A stretch of DNA of 49,609 nucleotides from positions 1-49,609 of the forward strand of contig JBLMZA010000009.1 in NCBI GenBank assembly GCA_050258555.1. The letters run 5' to 3'. Source of the stretch: CAISDA01 sp050258555. Its GTDB lineage: Bacteria > Bacteroidota > Ignavibacteria > UBA10030 > UBA8401. The notes below the pieces were generated by a model. The model did no database searches and was not told the origin of the DNA. It saw only the letters and a list, made by a program, of their open reading frames with translations. The position numbers and the translations under genes are program-made. Shown one piece after another: positions 7,565-16,134 of this stretch. Position 1 is the stretch's first letter. Each line of letters starts with the position of its first letter.

Positions 7565-8104
7565 TCATTTTTTCGCAGCGTCTATGCCTTTTAACAGGCC
7601 CTTAATATAATACACCCATGGGTCCTCGGATGAATGGAGTTGTTCATTCACCGGCGCCAGAGGATCGATATCGACTGTAAATCCATCCTCTGTCTTCTTC
7701 ATAAAGAGCAGGTACTCTGCATTCCGTTTATACGTATTCGCATAACAGCTCCCGCTCCGGCCATTTCGCCGCACGAACCTGTAGGGGACAGGATGATCAT
7801 TAAAATCATCTTTTTCATTTAAGTAGCCATGCAGCTCTATCTCATTTGAAAGGCTATCGCCTTTTAACACCTCCAAGACCTTGAACTCCACAACCGCATC
7901 CGTCTCACCATTCGTCAGCCAAGAATATTGAGATTTCTTTTTATACTCCACGGCTTGTGCACGAACAATATAGGTGGCCATCATGCATGTGGTGGAGACT
8001 ACAACAGGACCGATCCTGGAGCATGCAGCTGCTGAGTTCGTAAAACTCCAGCTTCCAAGAGCCCCCATACTGAGGCAACATACCAGATTAATAAATTTTC
8101 TCAT
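7565..8104 (-). CDS. Hypothetical secreted protein, possibly TIMP/netrin-like OB fold
   Basis: 179 residues with a signal peptide (about 1-27, ending AAA) and mature N-terminus CSRIG. The pattern fits small OB-fold inhibitors of the TIMP/NTR type: an early Cys, then strands around ATYIVRAQAVEY and VVEFKVLEVLKGD, a GSCY motif, and a YLLFMKK strand. This is a weak resemblance seen by eye, not an assignment. Cysteines occur at the mature start, in STTC and in GSCY, so disulfides are possible in the periplasm. No operon partner is evident; the next gene upstream starts about 600 bases away. Confidence 0.65.
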   Translation of the reverse strand: MRKFINLVCCLSMGALGSWSFTNSAAACSRIGPVVVSTTCMMATYIVRAQAVEYKKKSQYSWLTNGETDAVVEFKVLEVLKGDSLSNEIELHGYLNEKDDFNDHPVPYRFVRRNGRSGSCYANTYKRNAEYLLFMKKTEDGFTVDIDPLAPVNEQLHSSEDPWVYYIKGLLKGIDAAKK

Positions 8105-8172
8105 TCGCTTTCTTTCGTTGAGTATCGAGCTTGCTCAGCACTCTCGAGAATGCAAATTCCGATAACGCACTA

Positions 8173-8721
8173 TCATAAACCAAGGCGCATTCCCGCCATC
8201 AGTTCGATTGTTTCCACGGAATTCTGGGGGTGGGTGATCTTTGCGCTCACATCGATAGCCATATTATTTGTGACGGGGAAACGCATCCCGCCTCCGAGCT
8301 TGAGCACGCGATTGTGCTGCCGGTCCCGATCATACATAAATTGGTTGGAACCCAGGACTTTCCGATCCTTGGCGCTGGTGACATCAAAAATATTCCCGAA
8401 GTCGAGCGACAGATACGGACCCGATCCCACGTCCGAAAATGCATAGTGAATGCTCGCCATCACAGGAATATAATGGAATGTGTGAGAGGGAATCGTCACA
8501 TAGATTGGGCTGGCGTCAAAATGATAGGCGATATATCCCGTGTAGAGCGCGAGCTCAAATTTTGTCGAGATCGCATACGCGAATCCCAGCTCTGCTCGAA
8601 CACTACTGAATTGGGAGGGGTCGATTTCATAATCCGTTCCCCCGCGCAGGAAAATGCTTTGGGAAAATGCGGGCAAGGCAAAGGCAACTGACAACAGAAC
8701 AAGCGCAGTTTTTTTCATCAT
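8173..8721 (-). CDS. Small outer membrane beta-barrel protein
   Basis: 182 residues from ATG at 8721 (a second ATG follows at 8718); AGGTGAC lies just upstream. The frame stays open for 56 codons further upstream, but that part is arginine-rich and improbable as protein. After a signal peptide (MMKKTALVLLSVAFALPAFS) come alternating hydrophobic strands with aromatic ends (RAELGFAYAIS, ELALYTGYIAYHF, GPYLSLDFGNIF, LKLGGGMRFPV). It ends MAGMRLGL, like 8-stranded OmpA/OmpW-type barrels. No specific family is recognised. Confidence 0.75.
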   Translation of the reverse strand: MMKKTALVLLSVAFALPAFSQSIFLRGGTDYEIDPSQFSSVRAELGFAYAISTKFELALYTGYIAYHFDASPIYVTIPSHTFHYIPVMASIHYAFSDVGSGPYLSLDFGNIFDVTSAKDRKVLGSNQFMYDRDRQHNRVLKLGGGMRFPVTNNMAIDVSAKITHPQNSVETIELMAGMRLGL

Positions 8722-8806
8722 GGCGTCACCTGTGAAGTAATGGATGTTTGAACGGTTTTGAGAGATCTTCTGCAAGTGTAGTGTTCCTGCATGCGGCCGA
8801 CGACCG

Positions 8807-9286
8807 TCATGCGCGCCTGTCCACAATCGCACCCTTCTTTTCCGGCGCAGCGATCTTGGCGGCGGTTCCCGATGCGCGGCCCGTTTCATACAGCGTCACT
8901 GTGGTCGTTGTTCCGCCCGCAGCATACGATCTGCCGCACTCGGGACACACGGCGTACCGGATCATGACGCGTTGTGAGATGACGCGTCCGCCGTTTTCCT
9001 TCGCCTTCGCGTTCTCATTCACCACATGTTCCCGCTCATGCGAGCGCACGGCGCCGAACGATTCGGAGGGCGAAAGATTGGAGGGCGTCTTGAACGATAC
9101 GGAAGGATCATCGGAACCATCGACGTACGTGCGGTTCTTGCACGTCTGGCATTCGGCAGGCGCTGCCGCTGCGCCGCTGCCGTTCGGCCCGGCGGCGGAT
9201 GCGCCCGCTTCCGCAGCGAACGCGGCACGTTCCCAGCGCCGGTCGGCGATAATCGATGGATATCCGATGTTCGTCGAAATCTCCAT
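8807..9286 (-). CDS. SprA-related (CJM1_0395-like) putative metalloprotease-family protein
   Basis: 159 residues. The core resembles the SprA-related/CJM1_0395 family found across Firmicutes and Proteobacteria: ECQTCKNRTYVDGSDDPSVS (residues 45-64), then RSHEREHVVNE (81-91), then VCPECGRSYAAGGTTTTVT. The HEREH pentad (83-87) resembles a zinc-metallopeptidase helix, and two CxxC pairs (C46/C49, C114/C117) could bind another metal. No signal peptide is present, and the enzymatic activity is predicted rather than shown for this family. It lies 6 bases downstream of the YfiT-like gene on the same strand, probably co-transcribed with it. Confidence 0.72.
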   Translation of the reverse strand: MEISTNIGYPSIIADRRWERAAFAAEAGASAAGPNGSGAAAAPAECQTCKNRTYVDGSDDPSVSFKTPSNLSPSESFGAVRSHEREHVVNENAKAKENGGRVISQRVMIRYAVCPECGRSYAAGGTTTTVTLYETGRASGTAAKIAAPEKKGAIVDRRA

Positions 9287-9292
9287 GCGTTG

Positions 9293-9817
9293 TCACCAGC
9301 CCTTTTGCCGGCGAAGCGATGTGATGTGCGCAATGTGATGCCGTCCGTGCCACGCATACACTGCGAGCAGTCGGTCCAGCACCCCCTTCCCTGTTTCAGG
9401 ATGCAGATACGTCCGCGAGAATTGCCGATCGTCCATGCTTTTCAGGAAAATCACCCAGCGCTGATGCAGCGCGCGAATGAGCACGAGCGATACTTCCACA
9501 TCCGTCTTCAATGAATCTTCAAGATCGGCCCATAATTTTTCATTGTAGGTTTTAATGGCCGGCTCGTCTTCGGTGACGGCGAGCTTGAAGCGCATGTAGG
9601 CGTTCATGTGGCTGTCGGCGATGTGGTGCACGACCTGGCGCACAGACCATCCGCCCTCGCGATACGGCGTATCAAGCTGCGCATCCGAGAGTCCCTCGAC
9701 GGCGCTTCGCAGCTGCATCGGCATTTCGTAGATCTGCCGGATGAACTCCTGGCGCAGTTCCGGGGTGTATTCTGCGGGAGGCTGGAATTTTCCTATCGGG
9801 TACCGGGGATCGTCCAT
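9293..9817 (-). CDS. DinB-superfamily YfiT-like protein (putative thiol-dependent transferase)
   Basis: 174 residues. Characteristic YfiT features are visible: the N-terminal DDPRYPIGKF, the WSVRQVVHHIADSH helix (residues 57-70), and the C-terminal YAWHGRHHIAHI (154-165). The histidines (H64/H65, H157, H160/H161) form the usual metal site of the four-helix DinB fold. Firmicute relatives (BstA) are bacillithiol S-transferases; whether this organism makes bacillithiol cannot be judged here, so the substrate is open. AGGAG precedes the ATG. It heads a probable two-gene unit with the SprA-related protein. Confidence 0.88.
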   Translation of the reverse strand: MDDPRYPIGKFQPPAEYTPELRQEFIRQIYEMPMQLRSAVEGLSDAQLDTPYREGGWSVRQVVHHIADSHMNAYMRFKLAVTEDEPAIKTYNEKLWADLEDSLKTDVEVSLVLIRALHQRWVIFLKSMDDRQFSRTYLHPETGKGVLDRLLAVYAWHGRHHIAHITSLRRQKGW

Positions 9818-9851
9818 GAAGGCTCCTGTTCGTATGGTCGCTCGTGAATAA

Positions 9852-10031
9852 TCAGTTCGCCGGTTCCCAGAAACAGCGTTTGGGGGAAACGATCTTGCCT
9901 TCTTTCTGCAGCGCCTTCATCGCCTTATCCACTTCCTTGCGGTCGATGCCAGCGTTTTCGGCGATCTGTCCGGCGCTCATCGGCACCTTTGCCTTCTTCA
10001 TGACTTTCAATACCTGTTCCGTCGCTTCCAT
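9852..10031 (-). CDS. Small winged-helix DNA-binding protein (59 aa)
   Basis: Short gene of 59 codons starting ATG at 10031, with AAAGGAACC upstream. The translation begins MEATEQVLKVMKKAKV, contains PMSAGQIAENAGIDRKEVDK, and ends KRCFWEPAN. The middle is a helix-turn-helix with the recognition pattern AGQIAENAGIDRKEVDKAM, followed by a short wing (GKIVSPKRCFW), as in single-domain winged-helix regulators. It probably binds DNA; no target is known. It lies 34 bases upstream of the YfiT gene on the same strand. Confidence 0.75.
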   Translation of the reverse strand: MEATEQVLKVMKKAKVPMSAGQIAENAGIDRKEVDKAMKALQKEGKIVSPKRCFWEPAN

Positions 10032-10103
10032 GGTGGTTCCTTTCCGTTTATTTGTGTCTGTGGTTTTTTGTGCGTCATTCGACAGTTTTAAAGATTACCG
10101 TCG

Positions 10104-10598
10104 TTATTTGACAGGCTTCACTGTTGAATCTTGTTGTAAACTCTTAAGGCGTTCGGCTTCCTTCTCAATCAGCTCCTTTAATTCAGCTGTATGATCCGCC
10201 ACTCGCTTTTGCCCGATGGCCATCCCTTTTGAAAACAGATCTGGAAACTGTGTTATCGTTTTTTTTCCGACCGGACTCTCATAAAAGCGAATTATTTCCG
10301 TTAATTCCTCCGTCGAGAATGACTCAGCATACAGGGAAACCAATTCATCTCTAAGATTTTCAAACCCAAGGTATCGTTCGAGGAATTGCCTCATAACCCC
10401 CTTATATGGTATCAGTACCGGATTTGCAGTCACCTGAACTTCAAGTACTTTATCGATGGTTTCACTGAGCCTTGCTTTCGTATCCATCACATCGAGGAGT
10501 TTCCTTGCAGCAACAACATTCGGTTGATCCTCCGACATCACGACCGTTGAAAAGGCAAGCGTTAAAAGGACTATTCCCTTTGCAATGGATCGATTCAT
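10104..10598 (-). CDS. DUF2059 family secreted protein
   Basis: 164 residues from ATG at 10598 (GAAAGG upstream). The N-terminal signal peptide MNRSIAKGIVLLTLAFSTVV is followed by a helical mature region. It contains the DUF2059 signature FSTEELTEIIRFYESPVGKK (about residues 110-129) with the downstream segment PDLFSKGMAIGQ. The C-terminus is charged and Lys/Glu-rich. DUF2059 proteins are periplasmic and uncharacterised. The gene runs away from the divergent DUF2807 lipoprotein gene, with about 160 bases between their starts. Confidence 0.85.
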   Translation of the reverse strand: MNRSIAKGIVLLTLAFSTVVMSEDQPNVVAARKLLDVMDTKARLSETIDKVLEVQVTANPVLIPYKGVMRQFLERYLGFENLRDELVSLYAESFSTEELTEIIRFYESPVGKKTITQFPDLFSKGMAIGQKRVADHTAELKELIEKEAERLKSLQQDSTVKPVK

Positions 10599-10680
10599 AC
10601 GATTTACCTTTCTTGTTTCTTCATCGCTCCGGTCTGCAACCGGTAGAATTATACGCTGCATAGCATGTCCACTTCCCAAT

Positions 10681-10708
10681 TTGATTACTCGCCAAGGTTT
10701 CGTATCTT
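10681..10708 (+). promoter_or_regulatory. Possible promoter for the DUF2807 lipoprotein gene
   Basis: TTGATT (10681-10686), a 16-base spacer and TATCTT (10703-10708). It leaves a leader of about 45 bases before the ATG at 10760. TATACT at 10730-10735 is an alternative -10 but lacks a good -35. Confidence 0.35.
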
Positions 10709-10759
10709 CCAGCTAGCTGATTTGGCCGATATACTGCCCTTTCCTGAAAGGTCTCCGTT

Positions 10760-11440
10760 ATGAACACTTCATTCCTCAAGTCCGTACTCCCCTTCTTCGC
10801 CGCTGTCATTTTCGCGGCAGGCTGCAGCGATTCGGTTTCGAATCCCGACACGAGCATACACGGTTCCGGGCGCGTGATCACAGAGTCGCGCACGCTGGAA
10901 GCGTGCGAGGGAGTGACCATCAACTCGATCGGCGAAGTCTACCTGACGCAGGCCGAAACGCAGTCGATCCGCATCGAAGCGGACGACAATATCATGAATC
11001 ACGTGGTTTCCGAGCGCCAAAACGGAATCCTGGTCGTGGGACTGAAGGACGGAAGCTATTCGAACACGACGGTCCGCATCTACGTCTCACTGAAGGACAT
11101 CAAATTCCTGTCAATCGAAGGAGCGGGCAATATTGAAACCGTCGCGCCCATCGCGTTTCCCTCGCTTTCCTGCATTATCAACGGCGCCGGCAATATCACG
11201 CTGCGCGGACAGGGCGACGATATTTCCTGCATCCTGAACGGAGCCGGCGAGTTCAAGGCGAAACTCTTTACCGCAAGAAACTTTTCCGTCATCCTGAATG
11301 GGGCCGGGACCTGCACGGCCACCGTTTCCGAAAAGCTCGATGCGATCGTCAACGGCGTCGGCACGGTTGTCTATTACGGAAATCCTCCCATCGTCAAAAC
11401 GGCATTCGGCGGGGTCGGACGTATCGTCCGCGGAAGCTGA
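10760..11440 (+). CDS. Head-GIN domain (DUF2807) lipoprotein
   Basis: 226 residues. The lipobox FAAGC places the lipid-anchored Cys at residue 22. The rest is a DUF2807/head-GIN beta-solenoid. The segments EGAGNIETV, NGAGNITLRG, NGAGEFKAKL, NGAGTCTATV and NGVGTVVYYG recur at roughly 20-residue spacing as successive rungs, and the protein ends FGGVGRIVRGS. Proteins of this family are periplasmic or surface lipoproteins common in Bacteroidetes and relatives, with no established function; some have been proposed as adhesins. A good ribosome binding site (GAAAGG) lies upstream. Confidence 0.88.
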   Translation: MNTSFLKSVLPFFAAVIFAAGCSDSVSNPDTSIHGSGRVITESRTLEACEGVTINSIGEVYLTQAETQSIRIEADDNIMNHVVSERQNGILVVGLKDGSYSNTTVRIYVSLKDIKFLSIEGAGNIETVAPIAFPSLSCIINGAGNITLRGQGDDISCILNGAGEFKAKLFTARNFSVILNGAGTCTATVSEKLDAIVNGVGTVVYYGNPPIVKTAFGGVGRIVRGS

Positions 11441-11607
11441 CACGCGCCCCTTTCTCCGGCCGTGATCCCAGCGCTGTCTTGTGTTTTCACATAGTAAGAA
11501 TTACTTACATCAATATCCAGTAGATGTGGGAACACAAACCATTCCTGTTCTGTTGGGAAGAAAACAAACGCAGCGCTGGACCGACAACCATCTCTCCAAA
11601 ACAATCT

Positions 11608-12168
11608 ATGACGAAAAAAGAACTGTCACCGAAGGAACGCGCAAGTCTTCTTGAAACACTGGAGGCCCGCTTCAGGAACAACATGAACCGCCATCAGGGC
11701 ATGGAATGGGATCGTATCCGAGCGGCGCTGGAAACGGATGGAGCGAAACTGTGGTCGCTCAATGAAATGGAAAAGACCGGCGGCGAGCCGGATGCGGTGG
11801 GATATGATGAGAAGACCGGCGAATACATTTTTTACGACTGCGCGGCTGAAAGTCCGAAGGGCCGCAGAAGCATCTGTTACGATCGTGAAGCCCTGGAGTC
11901 GAGGAAGGAACACAAGCCGCACAATGCCGCCGTCGAGATGGCGGAAGCAATGGGCATCGAGCTCTTGACGGAAGAGCAGTACAGGCAGCTGCAGCAGTTG
12001 GGGACATTCGATGCGAAAACATCGAGCTGGGTGAACACCCCTTCCGCGATCAGGAAACTCGGCGGCGCTCTCTATTGCGATCGCCGTTACGATACGGTCT
12101 TCGTGTATCACAACGGCGCCGAGTCGTACTACGCCGCAAGAGGATTCCGCGGCATGCTCAGGGTCTGA
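11608..12168 (+). CDS. DUF4256 family protein
   Basis: 186 residues from ATG at 11608 (MTKKELSPKERASLLETLEA). The frame is open 28 codons further up, but the upstream part does not resemble the family. Nearly the whole protein matches the conserved DUF4256 pattern: MNRHQGMEWDRI, LWSLNEMEKTGGEPDAV, EYIFYDCAAESPKGRRSICY, MGIELLTEEQYRQLQ and HNGAESYYAARGFRG. It is cytoplasmic and of unknown function. The next gene is convergent, with only 3 bases between stop codons. Upstream, GTAAG-AATTA-CTTAC (11494-11508) is a small inverted repeat that may be regulatory. Confidence 0.88.
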   Translation: MTKKELSPKERASLLETLEARFRNNMNRHQGMEWDRIRAALETDGAKLWSLNEMEKTGGEPDAVGYDEKTGEYIFYDCAAESPKGRRSICYDREALESRKEHKPHNAAVEMAEAMGIELLTEEQYRQLQQLGTFDAKTSSWVNTPSAIRKLGGALYCDRRYDTVFVYHNGAESYYAARGFRGMLRV

Positions 12169-12171
12169 TTC

Positions 12172-13272
12172 CTATTCAAAGAGCCACTTGAAGAAATCGA
12201 ACGATTTATTCTCCTGTTTGTCCTTCCGGGACTGCTGCTTCATCCATTCGGCGAAGCGCTCGCGCGTGATGAGCCCGATCGGTCCCTCGCTGAATCCGCC
12301 GTCGCGCCATCCGTCATAGACGCGCACCGCGATCACGTTGTCCCTGCCGGCCTTCAGAAGCCCCGGCGGCACGCGGTATGCCCGCAGTTCGGCGTACTCG
12401 TGGTTGATCGCGCTGCGCCGCGGATCGATCCGGATGCTTCCGGTGTGCCCGATCTTTTCTCCGTTGACGAAGGTCTCATCGAGATCGTCGATTTTTCCCA
12501 GAAGCAGGATCAGATTCCGCCGCAGCAGCTCGTCCGGCACGCGCACATGCAGCCTGTACCAGCCGATGCCGTCATAATGCGGATACCCCTGCGCCTCCCA
12601 GAATGCCGGCACATAGATGCTTCCCCACTGCCGGTCGTCGAACAAGGGATCCGAATATTTTTCCGAATCGCCCTTGTTGAATTTCCAGCTGCCGGCCAAT
12701 TGAAGCTCCGGTGCGAATTCGTCCCTCGATTCGTAGATGCCGAGCCGGCCGCGCACAATGCCTCCGGCCAACTGATCGTCATAGACGGAGACGGCAAGGA
12801 CATTGTCACCCGATGCGTTGAGAGCATTCAGAGGAATCGGCAGAACAATGTCCTTGTCGTAGGCAGTCTTGAACTCCGGCGGAAAGCTCCCGATCACTCC
12901 GATGATCATTCCATTGAGGTAGATCTTCGAGGCGTCATCGATGCAGCCGAGCCGAAGCACCAGCTGTTTATTCACGGCGCCCGCGGGCAATCGGAAATGT
13001 TTCCGGTACCAGGCATACCCGTCGTATCCGGCATAGCCTTCATCCTCCCAGGGAGCGGGGGCGAAGATTTCATTCCATTTCGAATCGTTATAGGAGACGG
13101 CAGACCGGTTCTCATCGCTGCCCACTTCGAACTTCCATTGCCCCCGGAGATCGACAACCGGCATCGGATCTCCCGCTCCCGCGACGGAAGGGTTGGAAAA
13201 CGACACGAGCACCGAAAGTATGCACAACGCTGCCTTCATTTTTCCGGATAATCCCATGATCACTGAGTCCAT
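12172..13272 (-). CDS. Secreted protein with two GH2-type sugar-binding jelly-roll domains
   Basis: 366 residues with a signal peptide (to about residue 32, ending VAGAG) and two copies of the same domain. Copy 1 (about 40-190) holds DLRGQWKFEVG, GYDGYAWYRKHFRLP, IDDASKIYLNG and DNVLAVSVYD. Copy 2 (about 195-345) holds QLAGSWKFNKG, HYDGIGWYRLHVRVP, IDDLDETFVNG and DNVIAVRVYD. These patterns are those of the N-terminal sugar-binding domain of GH2 beta-galactosidases, but the catalytic TIM barrel is absent. It is likely a periplasmic or extracellular carbohydrate-binding protein. ATG at 13257 or 13239 are alternative starts. It ends tail-to-tail with DUF4256. Confidence 0.78.
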   Translation of the reverse strand: MDSVIMGLSGKMKAALCILSVLVSFSNPSVAGAGDPMPVVDLRGQWKFEVGSDENRSAVSYNDSKWNEIFAPAPWEDEGYAGYDGYAWYRKHFRLPAGAVNKQLVLRLGCIDDASKIYLNGMIIGVIGSFPPEFKTAYDKDIVLPIPLNALNASGDNVLAVSVYDDQLAGGIVRGRLGIYESRDEFAPELQLAGSWKFNKGDSEKYSDPLFDDRQWGSIYVPAFWEAQGYPHYDGIGWYRLHVRVPDELLRRNLILLLGKIDDLDETFVNGEKIGHTGSIRIDPRRSAINHEYAELRAYRVPPGLLKAGRDNVIAVRVYDGWRDGGFSEGPIGLITRERFAEWMKQQSRKDKQENKSFDFFKWLFE

Positions 13273-13287
13273 GTCAATCCCGACGTT

Positions 13288-13707
13288 TTAGTTGCTGCTC
13301 ATCAGCTGTGAGTTCATGCGCTCTTCCAACGCGTTGAAAAACGCCTTCGAGTCGCTGTATGAGCGGGTCGCAATGTCCTCGAACAATGCCGGATGGTCGA
13401 ACACCGCTTCCGCAAGGCAGGCCTTGTAGCGTATGATCGGGAATTTGCTGTGTGTCGCAAGATGCCGCACTTCCTTCATGACCTTCGGAAGTTTTTCGTC
13501 GGGCCGCTCGAGCTTGAACCGTGTCATGATCGCCAGCGCCTCTTCGACCACGCCCTTGTTCTCCATGCCCAGGGCGTAGGCATAATTCTTTTCGATCCGG
13601 TCCATCTGCGCATCACTGAAACCCGATGAGTGCCGGCCCTGCGCCATCGAGGGAACGGCTGTCACAGCGATCATGACAGCAGCCAGTACCAAGTGTTTCG
13701 TGTTCAT
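13288..13707 (-). CDS. Hypothetical secreted helical protein
   Basis: 139 residues from ATG at 13707, chosen because AGGAGG sits five bases upstream; an in-frame start 14 codons earlier is improbable. The signal peptide (about 1-22, ending SMAQ) is followed by an all-helical region (VVEEALAIMTRFKLERPDEK, VMKEVRHLATHS) with the feel of armadillo/HEAT-like helical repeats. No family is recognised. It is the last gene downstream of the two-component pair (125 bases after the response regulator) and could be read through from it. Confidence 0.65.
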   Translation of the reverse strand: MNTKHLVLAAVMIAVTAVPSMAQGRHSSGFSDAQMDRIEKNYAYALGMENKGVVEEALAIMTRFKLERPDEKLPKVMKEVRHLATHSKFPIIRYKACLAEAVFDHPALFEDIATRSYSDSKAFFNALEERMNSQLMSSN

Positions 13708-13831
13708 CTCATCCTCCTGTTGTGTGTTGTGTGGATCTCTCATCAGCATGTGACTCTCTGATCCATGTTACGCCCACAGGAGGTGAAAGTTGTCTGAATG
13801 CCGTCACAGTATGTAAAAAATTGTCACGGCC

Positions 13832-14512
13832 TCAGGCGATGAGTTTATAGCCGATGCCGTGAATGGTGAAGATGATTTTCGGATGCGCCGGATCGTCCTC
13901 GATCTTCTGCCGGATTTTCACGACGAAGTTGTCGATCGTGCGCGTGCTGACGGATTCGTCGTATCCCCACACCTTTGTCAAAAGGTCATCACGGCTGACC
14001 GTTTCGTTGCGGTGCTGCCAGAGATATTTCAGGACTTCGAATTCCTTCGGTGTCATCGGAAATTCTTTTCCATCCTTCGATCCGGAATACGTCGAGAAAT
14101 TGACCGTGATGCCGCGCAGCGTCATCGTCGCATCTGCTGCGGAAGCAGGCACGCCGCGCCGCAAGTGGGCGTTCACGCGCGCAATGAGCTCGCGCAGGCT
14201 GAAGGGTTTCGTGATATAGTCGTCCGCTCCCAGTTCAAGCCCGAGCACCTTATCGATCTCCTCGCCTTTGGCCGTGAGCATGAGAATGGGAATGCGGATG
14301 CCTTGCTCGCGCGCCTTCCGCAGCACATCGAATCCCGACATCCCGGGAAGCATGACATCCAGTATCACGAGATCGAACGATTCCCTGGTCAACGCCTGAT
14401 AGCCGCTGCCGCCGTCTCCCTTCACCGTCACGGTGTGGCCTTCGAATTCGAGATTGTCGCGCAGCCCGCGCTGCATCTGCGGCTCATCTTCAACAAGAAG
14501 GATATGTGCCAT
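13832..14512 (-). CDS. OmpR/PhoB-family response regulator
   Basis: 226 residues. The receiver domain (1-120) has acidic residues E8 and D9, phosphoacceptor D52 in VILDVMLPG, T80, and K102 in YITKPFS. The winged-helix output domain (about 130-226) carries MTPKEFEVLKYLWQH, TVSRDDLLTKVWGYD and RTIDNFVVKIRQKIED, ending IHGIGYKLIA. It should bind direct-repeat DNA as a phosphorylated dimer. The start is 2 bases after the stop of the histidine kinase gene, so the two are an operon and a cognate pair. The genes controlled are unknown. Confidence 0.95.
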   Translation of the reverse strand: MAHILLVEDEPQMQRGLRDNLEFEGHTVTVKGDGGSGYQALTRESFDLVILDVMLPGMSGFDVLRKAREQGIRIPILMLTAKGEEIDKVLGLELGADDYITKPFSLRELIARVNAHLRRGVPASAADATMTLRGITVNFSTYSGSKDGKEFPMTPKEFEVLKYLWQHRNETVSRDDLLTKVWGYDESVSTRTIDNFVVKIRQKIEDDPAHPKIIFTIHGIGYKLIA

Positions 14513-14514
14513 CG

Positions 14515-16134
14515 CTACTGTCCTTTGTTCAAAGCATGTGAATGTGGTGCGCCGGGAAAGAGCAGACGGAACGTGCTTCCCTTGCCGGGGACGCTTTCCA
14601 GTTCGATCGCCCCCTCGTGCGCCTCGACGATGTGGCTCACTAGCGACAGGCCGAGTCCGCTTCCCTTGATCGTATGCGTGAGTCCGGTCGGGACGCGATA
14701 GAATGTTTCGAAGATCTTCTTCTGGTGATGCCTCTCGATTCCGATGCCGTGGTCTTCCAATTCCACGAAGATCATCCCGCCGGCCTCTCCCGTCCTGATC
14801 TGCACGTATTTGTCGTCGGGAGAATATTTGACGGCGTTATCGAAGAGATTGATCAGCGCCTCGGCCACCGCCTCGCGGTCCGCATGGATCTCCGGCAGGT
14901 TTTCACCGAGCTCGCACCGCACCGTGAATCCCTCCTGCTCCAGATGAGGCGCATAGGTGTTCAGGACGCCCGAGACGATCCCGTTCAGCCCGACCGTTTC
15001 AAAATGATACTGCTTCCTCCCGGCTTCCATGCGCGAGAAATTCAGAATATTGTTGATGAGGCGCGTGAGGCGCTCGGTCTCCTGAAGGATGGTCGCGTAG
15101 TATTCCTGCTTTCTTTCTTCCGTCGGCACGCGCTTCATGGAAAGCGTTTCGGTGAACATGCGTATGAGCGACAGCGGAGTCCGAAGCTCGTGGGACACGT
15201 TCGACACGAAATCCCCTTTCAGGCGCACGAGTTCCATTTCCTTTGTGATCGTGCGGTAGACGAGCCAGACGGCTCCGATGAGCAGCACATCCAGGATGCC
15301 GATGAGAATGAGATTCCGCTCCGATCGTGCCCGTGCGACATCCTCGATGCTGCTTCCCCGCAGTCGGATCCCGATGCTGTATCCCGGCAGAAGCCAGAGA
15401 TCCTTCGTCTCGCGAAGCTCGCCAATTTCGACCGAGCCGGTCGAAAGCGCGATGCGCTCGCTCGCGCGGTCGACCACGGCAAGCAGGAATTCCTCGCCGG
15501 CGGCCTGTTCGAGTTTCGGGCGGAGCACTTCGGTCAGGAAGGACTGCGCATCGATCTCGAATCCGGCGATCCTCCTGGCCGGCGATGAGGAAGTCGTGAC
15601 GAAGATCAGGAGCAGGCGCTGCGCCGAGGCGCTGTCACCGATGATGACCGGCTCGATCTTCCGGTAGCCGGATGCGGAATACCGCAGCAGCTTTTCGAGG
15701 AGTGCGGGCCGTTCCTCGAGCAACGAGCCGGGAATCTCCAGAACGCCCGGCTCCGGGGATGCATTCGGCCTCTTGACAAGAGAAAGAAAGCGACCCATGG
15801 AATCCGCGTAGAGCACGGCGCGAACAGCCGCCCTCTTCCCGAGAAATACGCGCGTGGCAGAATCGATGCGCGCCGGAGCGGACGCGGAAAGAAGCGCGTT
15901 GACCTCGCCCGACCAGCTTTGCGTGACATCGAATGCATACTGGTTGAGGGAAAAGAGGATGACATCGAGCTGCTTGCTGTAGATCGACTGGATCAGATCC
16001 TCGGTCGCGCTCGAGGAATTGATCTCGTAGGCCGTATAAAAAAGCGCAGGCAGCAGAGCCACAAGCACGAAGATGATGCCGATCTTGCGTCCGCTTCCTC
16101 TGGCGGTTGTCCTGACGGGTAGGTGTTTTTTCAT
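14515..16134 (-). CDS. Membrane sensor histidine kinase
   Basis: 539 residues. Transmembrane helices at about 20-36 and 274-293 bracket a periplasmic sensor region of about 235 residues with no recognised ligand fold. Next come the HisKA domain with phospho-acceptor H315 (VSHELRTPL) and the HATPase_c domain. The latter has the N box around N433 (NLFDNAVKYS), G1 DHGIGIE (461-467), F box KIFETFYRV and G2 GSGLGLSLV (491-499). No HAMP domain is obvious between TM2 and HisKA. It is transcribed first, with the response regulator immediately downstream. Confidence 0.94.
   Translation of the reverse strand: MKKHLPVRTTARGSGRKIGIIFVLVALLPALFYTAYEINSSSATEDLIQSIYSKQLDVILFSLNQYAFDVTQSWSGEVNALLSASAPARIDSATRVFLGKRAAVRAVLYADSMGRFLSLVKRPNASPEPGVLEIPGSLLEERPALLEKLLRYSASGYRKIEPVIIGDSASAQRLLLIFVTTSSSPARRIAGFEIDAQSFLTEVLRPKLEQAAGEEFLLAVVDRASERIALSTGSVEIGELRETKDLWLLPGYSIGIRLRGSSIEDVARARSERNLILIGILDVLLIGAVWLVYRTITKEMELVRLKGDFVSNVSHELRTPLSLIRMFTETLSMKRVPTEERKQEYYATILQETERLTRLINNILNFSRMEAGRKQYHFETVGLNGIVSGVLNTYAPHLEQEGFTVRCELGENLPEIHADREAVAEALINLFDNAVKYSPDDKYVQIRTGEAGGMIFVELEDHGIGIERHHQKKIFETFYRVPTGLTHTIKGSGLGLSLVSHIVEAHEGAIELESVPGKGSTFRLLFPGAPHSHALNKGQ

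Noticed and set aside
10904..11360. Repeated NGAG motifs as a DNA-level tandem repeat
   Set aside because: The repetition is at protein level (beta-solenoid rungs of the head-GIN domain); codons vary, so it is not a nucleotide repeat.
12400..13251. 283-codon + strand frame
   Set aside because: Antisense to the doubled GH2-like protein, which shows an internal repeat and signal peptide.
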